Source of the DNA: Helopsaltes ochotensis
Taxonomy: Eukaryota > Chordata > Aves > Passeriformes > Locustellidae
Assembly (NCBI GenBank): GCA_013400155.1
Contig: VXBM01000042.1
Location: forward strand, 1,129,282-1,193,281
Direction of reading: 5' to 3'
DNA length: 64,000 bases
Positions 26,101 to 41,100 of this stretch are shown one piece after another. The position numbers and the translations under genes were made by a program. The notes beneath the pieces were generated by a model. That model was not told where the DNA came from and ran no database searches. It saw nothing but the letters and a program-made list of their open reading frames with translations. Positions within the stretch are counted from its first letter, which is position 1. The number at the start of each line of letters is the position of its first letter.

Positions 26101-29100
26101 CTTGAGCACCTCTGCCAGCCCACCCCCTCATTCCTGACTGCTTGGCACTGCTTCAGCTCACCTCATAAGGGACCACCTACTCTGAACTGGCCTGCTGAGG
26201 CCACAGGCCACCTTACACTAACCAGGACTGCTAGGGCTGGGGGCTGGGCTGGCACTGAACAGACAACTTAATTCCCACCCTAAATTGCTAGCCATCAGAC
26301 TGCATGCTTAATAAAGCTCTGATAGGAGATGACTGTTTTGGCACGGACTAAGAAGAGAATATCTGCCTGGTTTCTTACTGCTATGAACTCAATTTTGCTT
26401 TTGTACAATATCCAGGACTGGATTCAACCTTGAATTGTCTGAGCAGCTGAAACCCTGTCCTGTTATATTAGCAGAGAGAGAAAAAACAAATATGAAAGCA
26501 ACATTTTTGGGAGGTAAAAGGTTTGGAGAAAAACAATCTCATCCAGAGTGTTTACAGAACAATCCAATACAGAATATCTTCCTATCAACATGCATGCAAT
26601 TCCAGCCAGGCACAGACCTCAACAGATTTGTACCCACTGCTATCAGGAGCTCTCTCCACACCTGGGATTTGAAAGGAAAGGAAACAGCCAACGTTATCAC
26701 TGCAAAGGTGTAAGGCAGTTGTCAGCTGAGCTGGCAGACTGCAGTCTAACATGTCTCAGCTGCATGAATGTGCAGCTCAGATGTGGCTCTGCTGAATGAA
26801 TGTCAGGAGAAATTAATGAAACAGGGGCAACAAGGTTATGGGTGAGCCAAATCCAGGAGGTCCTAGGGTAATACTTCATGCTCCATAAACTAAAAGTTGT
26901 TTAATCTTGCTATCTATCTATCCACAGATGCTTCTACTTAGCGACTCAGTCTAAGATGTTGCTTTTAGTGCTTGCCTCTCATCATTAAGAACACTATTAG
27001 CAATCTCTGTAGAAAGAAAAAAAATCAATGTATCAGACTCTCAGGATGTTTTTATGTTGGGAAAAGCACCCATTATATTATCATGAAATGTTCATGGATG
27101 CATCAGAAGAAGGATGATAAATTAAGATCTTACTGTTGAATTGTTGATGGCAACAGAACCGAGGCTTTCCTCGTGGGCAGGAAGCTGGTTTATGAACGTC
27201 AGCTGGTTCAGGTCCCAGATGATGCAGGTTCTGTCATCGGATCCACTCACAAAGATGCTGTAAGTTACAGATGCAGCAAGGCAGGTCACTGCCTGAGTGT
27301 GTCCATACAAAGCCTGGTGGGGAAAAACCAACCAATAAGCCACAGCAGATGGTGGGTGATTTATTAGGGAACCACAGTCCTGCCTCATTTTGCTCACAAG
27401 CAACCTAGTCATTCTTTGGAGAACTGAAGAGGGAATGAAGGGGAAATACCAAAGGATATTACAGAGAAGCATCCTTGTCCGCAACTCATAGTTAAAGAAA
27501 GCTGAGGGTCCAAGAGATTATATGACTTGCCCAAATTACACAGTGATTCAGAGCCCTTTGCCTGCTCTTCAGACTCTAAGACAGTGCTTTGTGCTCAGCA
27601 AGAAAAAAAATCATTTTTCACTTCAGTCCATGCAGTTTTAACTAGAATTTATGCTTCAAAATTTCTCAATATTTAAAAAACCTTTTTGAAATACAATTTA
27701 TCAAGATGTATTTCAGTAACCTTCTCAATCTTATCATTCTGTGAGGCTGAACAAGTACTAATACATTTCTAATATTGGTTAAGAAGAAAAACAGCATTTA
27801 TGGAGAATTCTTGCTTTAAAACCATATAGGAATTCCTTTCTCTTTCATCATTATACAACATTCTTTTTTGTTGTTGTTTTATAGGTTCAGAGACATAAGG
27901 AGTGCCCAGTTAAACTTAGCCTTATTTAAACAGTTTCTTTTAAAAAGAAACATGCTTTAGGCAATTTAACAGCACAGACAGAAGGCATGGATTGAAGTAA
28001 GCTGCTAACAGTTGCTTTATGCAGTGTTCTCAAGTGAGAGAAGCGACACTTCTGCTATATAACCACAGTAAGTGCCAGTAAAACCTGTAGAGCAACAGAG
28101 AAAAAGTCCTTCATAGCTTTCCTAAAAAGCCTTTCATGGCTCATTTTTTAGCTGCCTTACTGTGAAAAATCAGACTCACCAGTTTCATTTTTGATTTTCA
28201 AAGTAAATGCATATTGTTTGCTGGCTTTCTTTCCAAGACATTATTAGCACATTGCTAGGTTCTGTCTCAGTTCAGCTTGAAGCAGGGGAACCACATGTAC
28301 CAGATGGCTTTTGTGGACACACCTCATCCTCTTTTCCAACACATGACTGTGAGGCTGAACTTTTGCTGGCTAACATGGGCTGCCACTTGCCAAGGTCACC
28401 AGACAACAGCAATCAAACATGAATCCACTGGTGAAGAAGCTGAGCTGCAGCAGGCTCTGCATTACTGAAGGTGACCCACAACTGCAAGGGATGACTTTCA
28501 GCTTGGGACTTACTCCATTCACAAGAACTTGTCAGCTGTAAATACTGGCACAAAATTAGGTCTCTAACTCTGGTTTTCAGAAGTCAGAAACCCTGTCACA
28601 TAAGCATGGAAAAGAAGGTTCAGTGATAGCTTTGGACTGCCTGTAGAACATTGTTTTTACAAAGGACTGGCCATAATCAAGTGCCCATACTTGAGAACTG
28701 TGCAAGACTGCTGCAAAATAGGCTGGGACAAGGCAGCTTCAAGGGCTCAAAATTTCCTGTCCTTTCTCCAAAGCATAAAATAAAACATATCCAGTGTGAA
28801 AGCATCCAAACTGCCAAATCAAGCCAAGCTAAGCTCTTGCACAAATTTCACTGAAATATTTTTTATCTTTTATTTTAACCCATGAAGATTCTACTCGGCA
28901 CTGAAACACTTTAATACAAGCTGAGTGTGGAAGAGAGGGATAGACCTGCACAAAATTACAGTATCAGCTTCAACCCAGCAGTCTCAATGCACATCCATGA
29001 AAAAAGGTCTCATGCTTTTGGCTCCCTATGTCTTTTCATTATCATTCTGAAAAGACTGACAGATTTTTCCTTAATGGGAAATATCCTGCAGCATATTTGC

Positions 29101-32100
29101 ATGAAGATCTTGAGGCCTATCTCCAAGGTATTTTAACAAATATCAAAAGAAAAAAAAGAAGGCCAGGTTCACTGCAGGAATGTTTAGTCCATGAAAACTT
29201 AAACCAAACTTGACCATTCAACTTAACTAGCTGACAAGTCACAGATACTTTACAGATATACTCCACACCTTCCTGAGAGGTCTGTGAGCCAGAGAGCCCA
29301 CCTTGCTCAAGTGTTTCATTTGGCCCAGAAATTCAGGCGACTGGATCACACAGATCCCTCTGCCAGTAAATTGCATGGATCAATACTGAGGCAATTACAC
29401 TCAATCTTTAGTGTTCCACAAAACTGTGGAAGCAGATCCCACTAGAGAGGCAAAGCTACTTTTTCTGCAGAAATATAGTTTCTGTACTTTACTACATTCC
29501 AAACCAGAATGTGTCAGTCCCATGAGACAGCTGGTAAGTGAATAGCATCCACTTTATAGCACATAAGCTGTTCTTAAGCAAAGCTCACTCTCTCAGGAAA
29601 ATTTTTTGCTCAGCAGAAAAAGAAGCCACCATGAAAGAGTGAATTACATGAAAGCAGAGAGTAATTCACTGGAAGACATTTAGAACCATAGTTCAAGTTT
29701 ACGTCCAGTCCAGACAGTCATTAAAAGAAAAAGAGCCTCCGCTAGCAAAGTAAAGGAAAAAATATAAAATTTGTCATTGCATGATCTCATACCACTTTGT
29801 GGATTTTGGGTAATACCAAATTAATCACAGTGGAACACATCAGCAAAGCTGATTTTAGATTGTTAAAGAGAAAGACATTATAATGCAGATAAAAGACAGC
29901 CTCTTTGATTGCCTGAAACTCAGGCTGACCCCCTGACTGGTATAGATGCTGATGAACATTATTGCTTATGCTTTTCTCTACTGCTAGTTCTTCCATTTCT
30001 ATGTTCATTTCCTCCTTTGAAATAATAACCAGCTGGATTAAAAGGTCATCAGATCTTGTCTCATATTTCTGTCTTCTATAGCATCAAAATCTTAAACCTT
30101 ATAGAGAGGCTGTTCTAAAACAGTTTCCCCCACTAATTTCAACATGAATTCCAACAAGAATTTATGGTAAATTAAGATCTAAATACTTCTCTGGCATCCC
30201 AGCAGACAATGAACTTCATTTAATGACAAATAAAAAAATTATGTTTTAGCTCAAGGTATAAAGAGCACTGAAGTATCATCTGAATACCCATCCAGAACAA
30301 ATGAACAAGAAGCTTCTGACACTTGGAGACCTTGGTGATTAATTAACCCTTTTTCTGCCTAAAAGTAGCAGAGTTTTTTAATCAAGAATCTCTTCATTTT
30401 TAGGGAAGAAGGGCCCTATGCTACTTTCCAGGTATGATAATGGTGTACTCTAGTTTTACTTGTAAAGCTGAGAACTCGCCATAGCCGAACCACACAAATC
30501 CTGCATGAGAATTCAATTTTGTAAATGAAATAGCATGTATACAGGTAGTGGATGACTACAGATGAGCTCTAATTCAACATCCACTAAAGGGCTTTGGATA
30601 ATGAGGACAAAAACTATAGCATTCTGATTGGATGCATTTCTCCCTCACAGAGTGACAGACAAAACTTTTATGTTCTGAATTCAGGCTGAGAAAAAAAATC
30701 AAGAACTTTGCCTGGCTGAGCCTTCATCTTCACCAGCTAAGTTTGCTGGATGTTTTAGAGACCCTGTGCATTGCTGTTGCAGCCCAGAAAAAATTATAAG
30801 CATCCCCACATGATACTTGGTTTTGAAAATAATCCAAGGACTACACTTCAGGAGAAGAGACTATGCCTTATCTTCATTATTTCTTTTATCATGATGAACT
30901 TTGAAAATGCTGCTAAAGGGAAAAAAAAAAAAAGCTACCAAGTGGCACACAGAGCTATGAGCTGTTGGTATAAGGCATATTATCAGCTCCTGCCCTGACA
31001 CAGGCTGTCACGTGATACTGCTTATTACTGTTTTTTTCCTGCCTTCTCATTCAACAAACATGCTTCTTCTGGTGCTCATCTGAGAGATAAAAACCTTACC
31101 TTCTAGGTTTCATTAAGCTTCCATAGCAGAAGCGCCACAGTACTTACCTGCCTCAGGTTTAGACAATTCACTTTGTCCTTGACCAGGGAGAATTCCCAGA
31201 CACACACAACTGAGCTTGTTCCAGATGTGATTAAGGTAGTTGCTGAAGGACACACTGCACAGAGGCACTTTCCCCAGTCTGCCATGCACTCAAATGTAGT
31301 CACATTCTGTTAAAGAAAGCATCTTTTAAGTCAAATGCTCATCTGGTGATACTGTGTATTTACATAACCAAATGACAGATTCAGTTTTCAAAACTTACCC
31401 TTCATAATTTAAATCTAAGTAAGAAAAGCTCATTATAACCAGCCTCTATGTGAGCAGAGATGTGAACATATGGACATGCACAGGCTGTGGCTGCATGCAG
31501 CTGTGCCATCTTCCAGGGGCCAAACAGGAATGCTGAACAAAGCTCAGTGTCTTATGTCTTAGGAGATCTGGGTCCCAATTCCTCTTGTGCCACACTTCCT
31601 ACACAACTTCAGGAAAGCTCATTCTGCCACCATATTGTAACAGAGAGCAAAAGTTCCATGTAGATTAAAAAGAAGTCTCAGGTTGTGAAGGCCACTGCTA
31701 ACAGAGTTACTGCCAGGCCCTGCAACCCTCCCATGTTTGGATTGAAAAGCCAAAAGACAAAGCACTAAATTCCATTCTGTGCTCTGTTAGCAGCACCCAA
31801 CTCAGTGTAAAGCAGTGTCAGGTCTATTACACACTGCTACAATTACAGCACAAGTATCCTTCTGCACATTCTGCATTGGCTCTCCCCCACACAACTGGGA
31901 CAACATTCTGGTGCCAATGATTCTGGTGAAGTTGGATGGCAAAGCTACAAAACCCCTACCACAGACAGAACAAGCCTTTATCTACTTAAAACAAGGACTA
32001 AAATTTCTTACAAGCTCCTGTCCACCAGCACTGTTGACCCAGAGAAAATTCAAGCTGGATTCTGAGGTATTACTCATAATGATGGTGTAATCACACTCAG

Positions 32101-35100
32101 TATGCTCAGCATCACCCTGAGTTTTGAAGTCACAAACTGAATAATTGATGCCTGCAGCAACACTATGAAATGCTAAGCATTGATTTTATTAGACAGGGAG
32201 CAGAAATTAAAATATATCTCATGGCTTTTTCATTTCCATTGGCTTGGAGTATGTCTGTAAAAACATAATGAATGCCACTTGCACAAATATGCAAATCAGT
32301 ATCTTGCTGAATTACATGTTATGCTATTCTGGTACCTAAGCTAACTCACAATTCTTTGCATAACATTGTCCCAAATACATCCAAAAATCAATGTATTTAT
32401 GGCAGAGGAAGAAACTAGATCTGTCAAGTGCCCTAACAAGCAGTGTGATGATATAGACCATTTATTTTTAACAGCAGAGAAGTAAGAGTATTAACTTCAT
32501 TATTTTGAATGAATGCATTGTGCTATGCTGGAGCCAGAGGGGAATTGACAGATGGTTCTGTCTTAATTCCAGCAGAAATTTCTGCACAATGAAATTTCTA
32601 ATCAGTGACCAGGAGACCTTGTGTTGTCCTTACGACCTATGGACAACACAATCACTGGATGGAAAACTCAAGATAATTTAGAGGCAAATGCCGTATTTTT
32701 GAGCAGTGTAAAATCATTTTACACTATCTTGGATATCCAACTTGAGATTCCTCAAGAAGCTTGACTGTGAGAAAGTCCTGTACAGCATCCTCTGAAATCA
32801 GCTCCCCAACAGCCTCTGAAATGGGTGCCCAAACCAGCCAAAGACCACAACATATAATTAATTCATTTAATTCTTAGAGTTTTTCTTATTTACCTTCTCA
32901 GATCCATAGTTGCCAAAGCAACACGTGAAATCTTCAAATCCCCAGCAGAACGTTTTGCTCCAAAGAGGAGGAATCAAAATTTTATTTTTTTCAACAGCCA
33001 GAATGCCTTTCTCTGTATGAACAATGTGCCCAATTGCTCCCTTGGGATAGTCTGGCAAGACAGAGAAAATACTTTATTCTGTTGGGTTTAGAGCATTTTT
33101 GTTACCTTTTCTCCTTGCATAGGTTGTTTGGGGAGGCTGGCAAGGCTCACATCTGGGCTGTGGCCAGGTCCATGGACAGAAATCCACTCTGAAATTGAGA
33201 TTCCACACACAATAGTGGAAATACTCCTCTCCAGTGGACTGCATAAATCTGTAGAGAGGATGACATCTTACAAAAAAAAAAAATCATTCCAAACTCTACA
33301 ATAGAAGTTTGAAGAAGTTTTCAGTGCCCACTCCTAATACAAAGATACAAAGATCACAACTGGCAGAAGGGACACCTTGATTGAATAAACTCGTACAAAG
33401 CTCAGTAACTACTTTTGTGATCTTGAAAATCCAGATTCCTCCTATCCAAGAATTGTGTCCTTCTTAGCTCAGAAAATGAAACACAGCCCCTGCAGCACCT
33501 TTTATGGTAACTGGTGAGAGCTTCAGATTTTGCAGACTGCTCACAAAAGGAGGAAGAATTCCACTTGAGTGAAGGAACAGCCCAGTCTCTCTTCCTGCTG
33601 AACTTTTCCCTTGAGCATTCCTAGATGGATGCGGTTTCGTGAAGAGCTAAAACAAAAATAGTCACTGAAAAATAAATCTTTATGTGCAAGACCATGCAGG
33701 AGAAACACCTGTTTAAATCCTTAATCACAGAACTCCAGGCCCACCATACATGAACCTCATAATTAAAATAAAATTTACGCTTATTACATTTTCATCAGAC
33801 TACATGCCTCCCTCAGAGAGACAGAAAGCTAATCCCAGCAATTCTAGACAAGAAATAAAAGCACAAGTGAGACTTTGAGCTGAGTTTTAGTTTTAGTACC
33901 CATTTCCAGACTAGTGATTACTTGTGTGACTGTACTGAAGGAGCAGAACCCAGAGTTGATGCTGCAGTGCACAGCATACAACAGGAGCAGCATGGTTAAA
34001 AAGTGGGGGTGCTCATTGACGTAGTACACGATCTGGAAGAGCCTATAGCTCATCTTTCAGCAGATTTAAATCAGATGATGTTTCTGATTTATGTTACTGT
34101 AACTGGTTTCCAGTCAAAATACTGTAAGATCTAGATAGATTATATTCTCTATTCTCATGATAAAGTGGTACCTGCTTTGGTATCTGTCCAAAGTTGCTGA
34201 TAAATCCTAGGATAGTGCTCTTAATCAGAGGATCTTTAATGTTGTTGAGGTCCATCTTGTCTCCATAGAAGTAAGGGTGATAGGTGTTTACTGCCTCCAC
34301 TGCAGCTGAGCCATGCTGCTTGTGGCCAAAAATAAGGTCTATCCAGTGATGAAGGTGTGCACTGACATAGTCACTTTCCAGTGCCTGAAACAAAAATAAA
34401 AATGACCTATTCGCCAGACTGTATCCATTACAAATGAATTACTGCTCTCCAATCCTTGCTGGAGACAAATTCTTTGCAAGTCAATCATCACACTTTCAGT
34501 TCCTCCAGTACCACCATTCTCAGCACATCCTTCTAAAACACTAAAAAGAGACTAAATTGGACCCCCAACGGAAACAGAAGGAGAGAGTGCCACATGTTTG
34601 ACTTAACAGACACCAGGAGCAATATCCTCAGGGAGGTTCCACAAAGCAAAATGAAAGCATTACATGGATCTTTGCACCCACAGCAATTGGCATATTTCAT
34701 TAATAGGACCAGAATGAAAAATTACTACTGGAGAAGACTGGAAGAGATGCTACAAGGTAATATATCTACCCAAATGTGTGCTCCATAGAAAGATCAGTGC
34801 AATCACAGAGGAAAACTTCTGCTTGGAAGACCCAGACAGCAAGTTCATAAGGAGGGGGCACAAGTTTAAGCTGAACCTGTGCCCACCACCAGGTTAGCCA
34901 AACTTACCCGTGAGGCTTCACTAAATACTACTGCTCCTTCCATCACCTGCCTCACCAAATTTTTGTCCATTCCCAAACAGCCTTGCCCAATGATTCAAGC
35001 AGCAGTGTCAAGAATTATTAAAAGCGCTTTCCTATCTCCGAATCATTTGACTGAGTAATCCCTGATGTTCAGTGAAAGGTCTTCCAAGCAGACCAGCCCA

Positions 35101-38100
35101 CCCAGAGCACAGCAGAAATAAACAAACTAATGGGATCCAGAACAATGGCTCATTTCACAGAGCAGACAGTTGCCCAGTGCAGCTGGTGTAAATGACCCTG
35201 CCCACAGCTATAATGATCACAGGGCAGCTCACAGAACAAGCACAGTGTACAATCTGTCCCTGAACAGACTCAGAACTCATTTTTATTAATAAAAGCAGTT
35301 AGTCCATGAATTAAAAACTGTAAATTTTGACTGGCATTCCTGCCAAAGCAAAACAAAGCAACTAACTGAGCTGTAACTGTGCAGCCTCTCAATATTTCAC
35401 TGAGCACTATGGCAAGCCCAGCCAGGGAGGGAGAACATGTGGTTTAGGGAGGAAGTAAGTACATTTATTTAGTGGACTAGATTCCTAACTTATTAAGCAT
35501 GAAACAGGAAGCTGTTCAGAGTTTTATGTCAAGAACAATTCTTTGCTCTCAATGTTGAAAGCAATAGTCAAACCTCAGAACAGTGTAAACCTCCATCTTT
35601 TTTATGCACCAAACTCACTGTGAAGCCTCCTAAAAATGGCCACAATACCAGTGATCTGTACCTCCAGCCTTGTGGATGATTTCAGAGGAGACAGAAACCC
35701 TCATGTTTCAGAATTCAAGATGTCTGACTCTTCACTTCAGGGTTAGACAAAGTCTCCCAAGCAGGTTAATTAAGATTTCTTGCACTCTCCTGTATAGTAC
35801 CTAGTATCAGCTATGGTGGAAGAGATAATATTGCACTGACTGTACAGGAAATCTGATCAGGTCTGGCAAATTATTAAGAACACAAGTCTATAAACATGAT
35901 CTTTCATCTGCTAAGCTGTTCCTATTTGAGATTTAAATTAATTTATTAGCTGTGCCAGTGTTATCAAATAGTGCAGCCCAGTGGAAGCAGTTCTGAAGGC
36001 AAATGGTAGAGAGCACCCAGTATCCACATTAAATGCACTCTGAGGGCTTTACTTCCAACTAAATCCAGACTGCTCCTGAAGGCTTAATGCCATCAGCATC
36101 TGGAGCACACAACTGGAGTACAGCTTTTCTTCCATTTCATCCAAACAAATCTAGTTTGCACAATCTGTGATCATTCTACAGTGACAGCAAATCCATGCTA
36201 TGCAGGGATGACTGTAGTTTCCTTTCCAAACTGCACCATTACTCTAAAGCTCAAGATAAAAGCAGATTTCTCCATTGTATCCAAGTGCCTTTGGAGTGTT
36301 TCCCATCACACAAGCAGTAAGGAGCTAGGTAGTTTACACTCCAAGCAACCCACAATAGAATAGACTCCCTATGTTTTTCTTTAAGAAGCATCAGTGTAAA
36401 ATTGCAGCATCTTTCAGTCATACATGGCTTTTTGTCTGCAGCACAGCTAGTAGGGAAGGACAGTGTTGCCTTTCCCATATTTGGTGAACTGGAAAACAGA
36501 GATTGAGCACCTTGGAAAACCACAAGACAGAGCAGTAAAAGGAACCAGACAGTCCCAAAACCTACATGCCTTCCATGGACCACTGAGGAATATGAGGGAA
36601 CTGTTGCATATTTGACCTCAATGACCAAAACCAATTTGCAATAGGTAGGAGATAGGGCATCCACTGGACTCAAATCTTCATTTTAGCAAGGACTGTACTT
36701 CCAGAAACAAGTCTACAGTCTATACAAAACTTAGATGAGGATCTCCTTCCTCCTAGTAACTGTATCATCATGTGGTTATGGGCACTGAAAAAAGCTCAGA
36801 TCTCTCTTCCCTTCCATCACCTTTCAGTGTGAACAGAGCTCTGAGCCTCTAAGTCACTCTCTACACCACTTCAGAGATGTCTGTCTCAGTAATTCCTATT
36901 ATTGTGTATGTACAGGAAGGTAAGCATTCTGAACATGGCTTTTAATCTCCATTTCAGTTCTTCGGCAAAAAAAACTCTGCTGGATGACTGCATTTTCAAA
37001 ATGATTGAAGACAAATTTTTTAGTAGGTTATCCATAGTAAGAGTCATCCATTTCAAAATAGGTAAAGCAGCAAGATAGAAATTTAACTTCCTTTAAATAT
37101 TTTTTTGCATTATTGTTCTGACACAGATTGAAAGTGAAGGGTTTAGGTCCTAAATCCAAAACAGAAACTAAAGTGAGCCTCTTAATCTCTTAAGTGAAAA
37201 GACAAAATATTTCATTATATAATCAACAGTCACACTATATAAGCAATAGTCATAAAAAACCCCCAAAAAACAAATAAAGTGAGGAGTACTGCACAAAATA
37301 AAAAAAAAAGGGAAAAAAAAAAGTAGACAAGCAAAGGGTCAGGTCATATCTCACATCCATGCTCACTCACAGGAGTAGGCTGAGCATGTGTGAATGAAAC
37401 CAGAGTTGAAATGGCTCTCTCATACTCAGTCATTCACAAGCCAAAGGGTTTGTGGCATCAGGAACCTTCTAGTACCTAAGGGGAGGCCTACAAGAAAGCC
37501 AGAGAGGAACATTTTACAAGGGAATGTAGTGACAGGAAAAAGGGGAATGGCTTTAAACAAAGAGAGAGGGTAGATTTACATTAGATACTAGGAAGCAATT
37601 GCCCACTCTGAGGGTGCGTAGAATTTACAACAGGTTGCCCAGACAAAATTGTGGATGCTCCATTCCTGAAAATATTCAAAGTCAGGTTGGATGGGGCTTC
37701 GAGCAACATTGTCTAGCGAAAGGTGTCCTTGCCCATGACAGAGGGGTTGGAACTGGGAGATCTTTAAGGTCCCTTCCAAACCATTTTATGATTCTGTGAA
37801 AGTAATGGTAACTTAGTGGGAACATTTTGGTTGCTGTTAATGGTTCAGAGCACAGTGAATAAAAGTATTTACAAATTAAGAGTATGACCCTGGTTTTGTT
37901 CATAACAAGAAGTAGTTAGGGTAGTAAGGAGGTCAGAGGATTTAATCCAGCATTCGGAGAGGTCAGCTCTCCAAGAGGAGAGGCTTATTTGGAGATACCA
38001 AAACAGAAAAGATGGTTGTATCAACAAAGTGAGTACTGAGAGAGAAAGTTGAAATCCCAAGGGCAGGGCCTACAGGGCAGAGGTGAGAAGAACCCACTGA

Positions 38101-41100
38101 GGCAAAAAATGAAATAACATGACAAACCAGGATAATGTAATGCCTTGAAAATCATGGGCTGTTTGTTTAGCCCCACCAATGCATATTCATCACACCTGTA
38201 CACAGCAACAGTCTGCTGTGTGCACTCACACACGCAGCTCACCCGAAGAAATCTGATGGGGTAATGCAGAGACCTGTACCAAGATATGCTGCAAAGTTCA
38301 ATGCAACAATCTTCATACAGAATTGCACTTGCATTCACTTTTATGTAGCAGATGACATCCCATGGAAGACTTTCTAACTATTAATAGGTAGGTAGCACTA
38401 ATTGCAGTAAGTCTCAGGACATTAGAGCTATTTGTTTTCAAATAGCCAAGGCTGAATCCATTAAGAGCAGAGAATTACATTAGGTTCCCCTCATCCCAAG
38501 CCCCAAAACAAAAAACAAAAAACAAAAAACAAAAAACAAAAAACAAAACAAAACAAAAAAAGTTCTGGTATGACTCAAGAGATGGAAATAAATAATTTAA
38601 ATAAACACACAGATTGTTAGCAACGTGGTACAGTATGCATATAAATTCCTGTGCATTACATTATGTTCTCTTACACTTGTGGGCTGACATATGTTCATGC
38701 CACAAACCTATGTGTAATCCACATCTGGCCTGGAAAGTTTGCCTTGATTCAAAGTGAAATGTTAGGCAGAGAAACAGACACGCAAAGCTCAGAACCAACA
38801 CAAACTTCACAAAAGCAGGATGCATTTGGATCCAACATTTTCATTTGTGACTCTGGCCTTCAGAGCTTCATTTTCAGTGGGACCCAGGTAGCATTTTGTC
38901 ACAAATCTTTATATTCACTGACCTGTCTGTGCAGGAGAATGAATTTATGGGGGTCCCCATCTGCCCAAGGAGGAAGCTGCACATCTCCCAGCACTGTTCC
39001 GTCCTGCATGCAGCCTACGGGAATTACAAAGGGAGAATCCAAAGCAAGAATCAGACACATTGAAAATAGGAACAAATTTATTAAAACACTGATGTCAAAG
39101 GAAATTGAGGTGATTTTCCCACATGCATCAAATTTAGTGCCATAGAAGACTGAAAAACCAGTGCTCTGGGATTTCTGATCCAGTAAGAAAGCAGTGAGAA
39201 GATATGCTAGTAATTGTCACTAATGCAGTAAAAATATGCATGTCCTCAGCACAAACCGTTTTAGTACAGAATGCAAACGTAGACAAGACAAATGTGTTTG
39301 CACAACTTTCTTTTTATACATAATCCTGTGGGCCTAACTGCCAAATATTCCTACCAAAGCAGCCACCGAGAGGGATTTTGTTCTCAAGTCCTTTGCAACC
39401 TGATTCCCTTCAGAAGGTGAACATATGTTCTTAATTCAGAGCACAGTGTTGTGCAACTGGATGAATTCAAATCTAAATTGAGGTTCAGGTCTGGCACCAC
39501 AAGTTTCTGTACAATTTAGCAGCAAACAGATTTGGGTTCTTGGCTTTGCCTATTTTAAAATCCTCCTGTATATTTGCTCTCTACTGGCAAGATTCCGGTG
39601 ACCTTTGGGTATCCCCCACTCAATTCCACTCAGGTCAGTCTTTATCTTGATTTCAGCCAGGCTTTGTTTCTTGCCTCCTCTAAGGAGGAAACTACCCTAA
39701 TTCTTTCTTATCTTTTAACAAACTTTTAACAGATTTTTTTCCTTATTCTTATATATAAATATAAACATTACTATCTTTTAGCATGTTTTGTTTCACTGCC
39801 TTAAATACAATTATAGCTAGATTTCAATGGGTTAAGTTGCCTTTGCTGTCTCAAATTCAGGATGACTCTTCAGGTATTTTTCCTCTGCCTTAATTGTTAA
39901 CCAACCAGTGTCTATTAAAGAAAGCAGCTTTGTGTTGCAAATGGTGTGAAAGTCCTGTAAAGTGAAGTGAAGCAGAATTGCCATGCCTATTTCTGAATCG
40001 TGTTTTTTCTGGATTTTCTATGAGCTTTCATCATGGATGCAGAAAGATCTAGAGACAGTGTACATTCAGAGGGGATTGTGATGCTGCTTGAGTTATAAGG
40101 AAAATATATCAAGTTCATGTGAGTTGTGCAGAACTTTTGAAGATGAGAGTGAGGACATTTGGAAACTAATCACCTTGTGATGTCATGCAGATTGAAAAAA
40201 ACAAGAACAAAACCACCTTTCACCAACACCATTTAACAATTGACACATCTCCAAAAGAATAATACATTTTCAATAGTTACACAGATACGATTATACAGGC
40301 CAAACTTTCAAAAGCTGTCAACTAGATTGATTATATAAAACTCCACTTCTGTGTGATAAAACATGTCCTTTGCCCAGAAATTAATAGGAACTACTTGCTT
40401 ATTCCTGGACTGGAAACTTGGTTCAGTTTTCAGAAGCTTGTATCCTTGTAGTGTTATTTCAATAAAAACTGATCTCGTTGTTAGAAAGACTCATCCACAT
40501 AGTCCCTTTTAGAACTTACCAAGTTCAAAGTGATTTGCATTGGTTAGGAACTCTGGTAAGTAAAAGAATTCAGGGGTGAGTTCCCTGACATCACTCATGT
40601 TGTCCCTTGATGCTGATTCCCACGTGCTCTTGACACTGTGAAACATCCGGTCTGCAACATCAAAACTCCCACCCTGTGGAGATACAGACAAAAAGACTTC
40701 AGTGTGAGTATTCTGTTAAATTAAAAGCATCTTAGCCAATTTTACAATGCCCCTGACCACATGATTGATAAGGGGATGTCTCAAGATCTGTCCCAGCTCC
40801 ATATACTGTGGTCTTGTTAGGAGCTGTCTTAGTCCTGATTTGCAGATATGTATTAGAGGCCGTAAAGCTTGGAGTCTTAGCACAGCCTGCAATAGCAGAG
40901 GCAAGCAGGAGCCATCACAGGCAGCTTGAGAATATCCCCATGCCCATTTTTAATGCTTCTGGAAGCAATTAATTTATTTCATCCCAGAGTGATTTGCAAG
41001 CAATGGACCACTTCACTTGTGACCCAAACAGTTGTGAACAATCTTATGTGCAATTCTCCAGCGGAAAAAAAAAAATCCTTGGAGAAGGGCAGGTTACCAC

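Larger units (their letters stand above)
34385..38922 (-). other. WDFY4: WDFY4 intron, 4.5 kb, with CR1 and an A-rich microsatellite
   Basis: Holds a CR1 3' fragment (37473-37800), a poly-A-rich stretch near 37295-37323 and an (AAAAAC)n microsatellite (38505-38561). No exon was recognised. Confidence 0.65.

Noticed and set aside
25925..26330. Less AT-rich block with an AATAAA on plus, considered as an LTR or other retroelement
   Set aside because: I could not match it to any family motif or find terminal repeats; a repeat-library search would decide.
33844..34053. Open minus-strand frame between two real WDFY4 exons
   Set aside because: No homology to the BEACH-WD40 linker; the true linker exon is at 33499-33646 in another frame.
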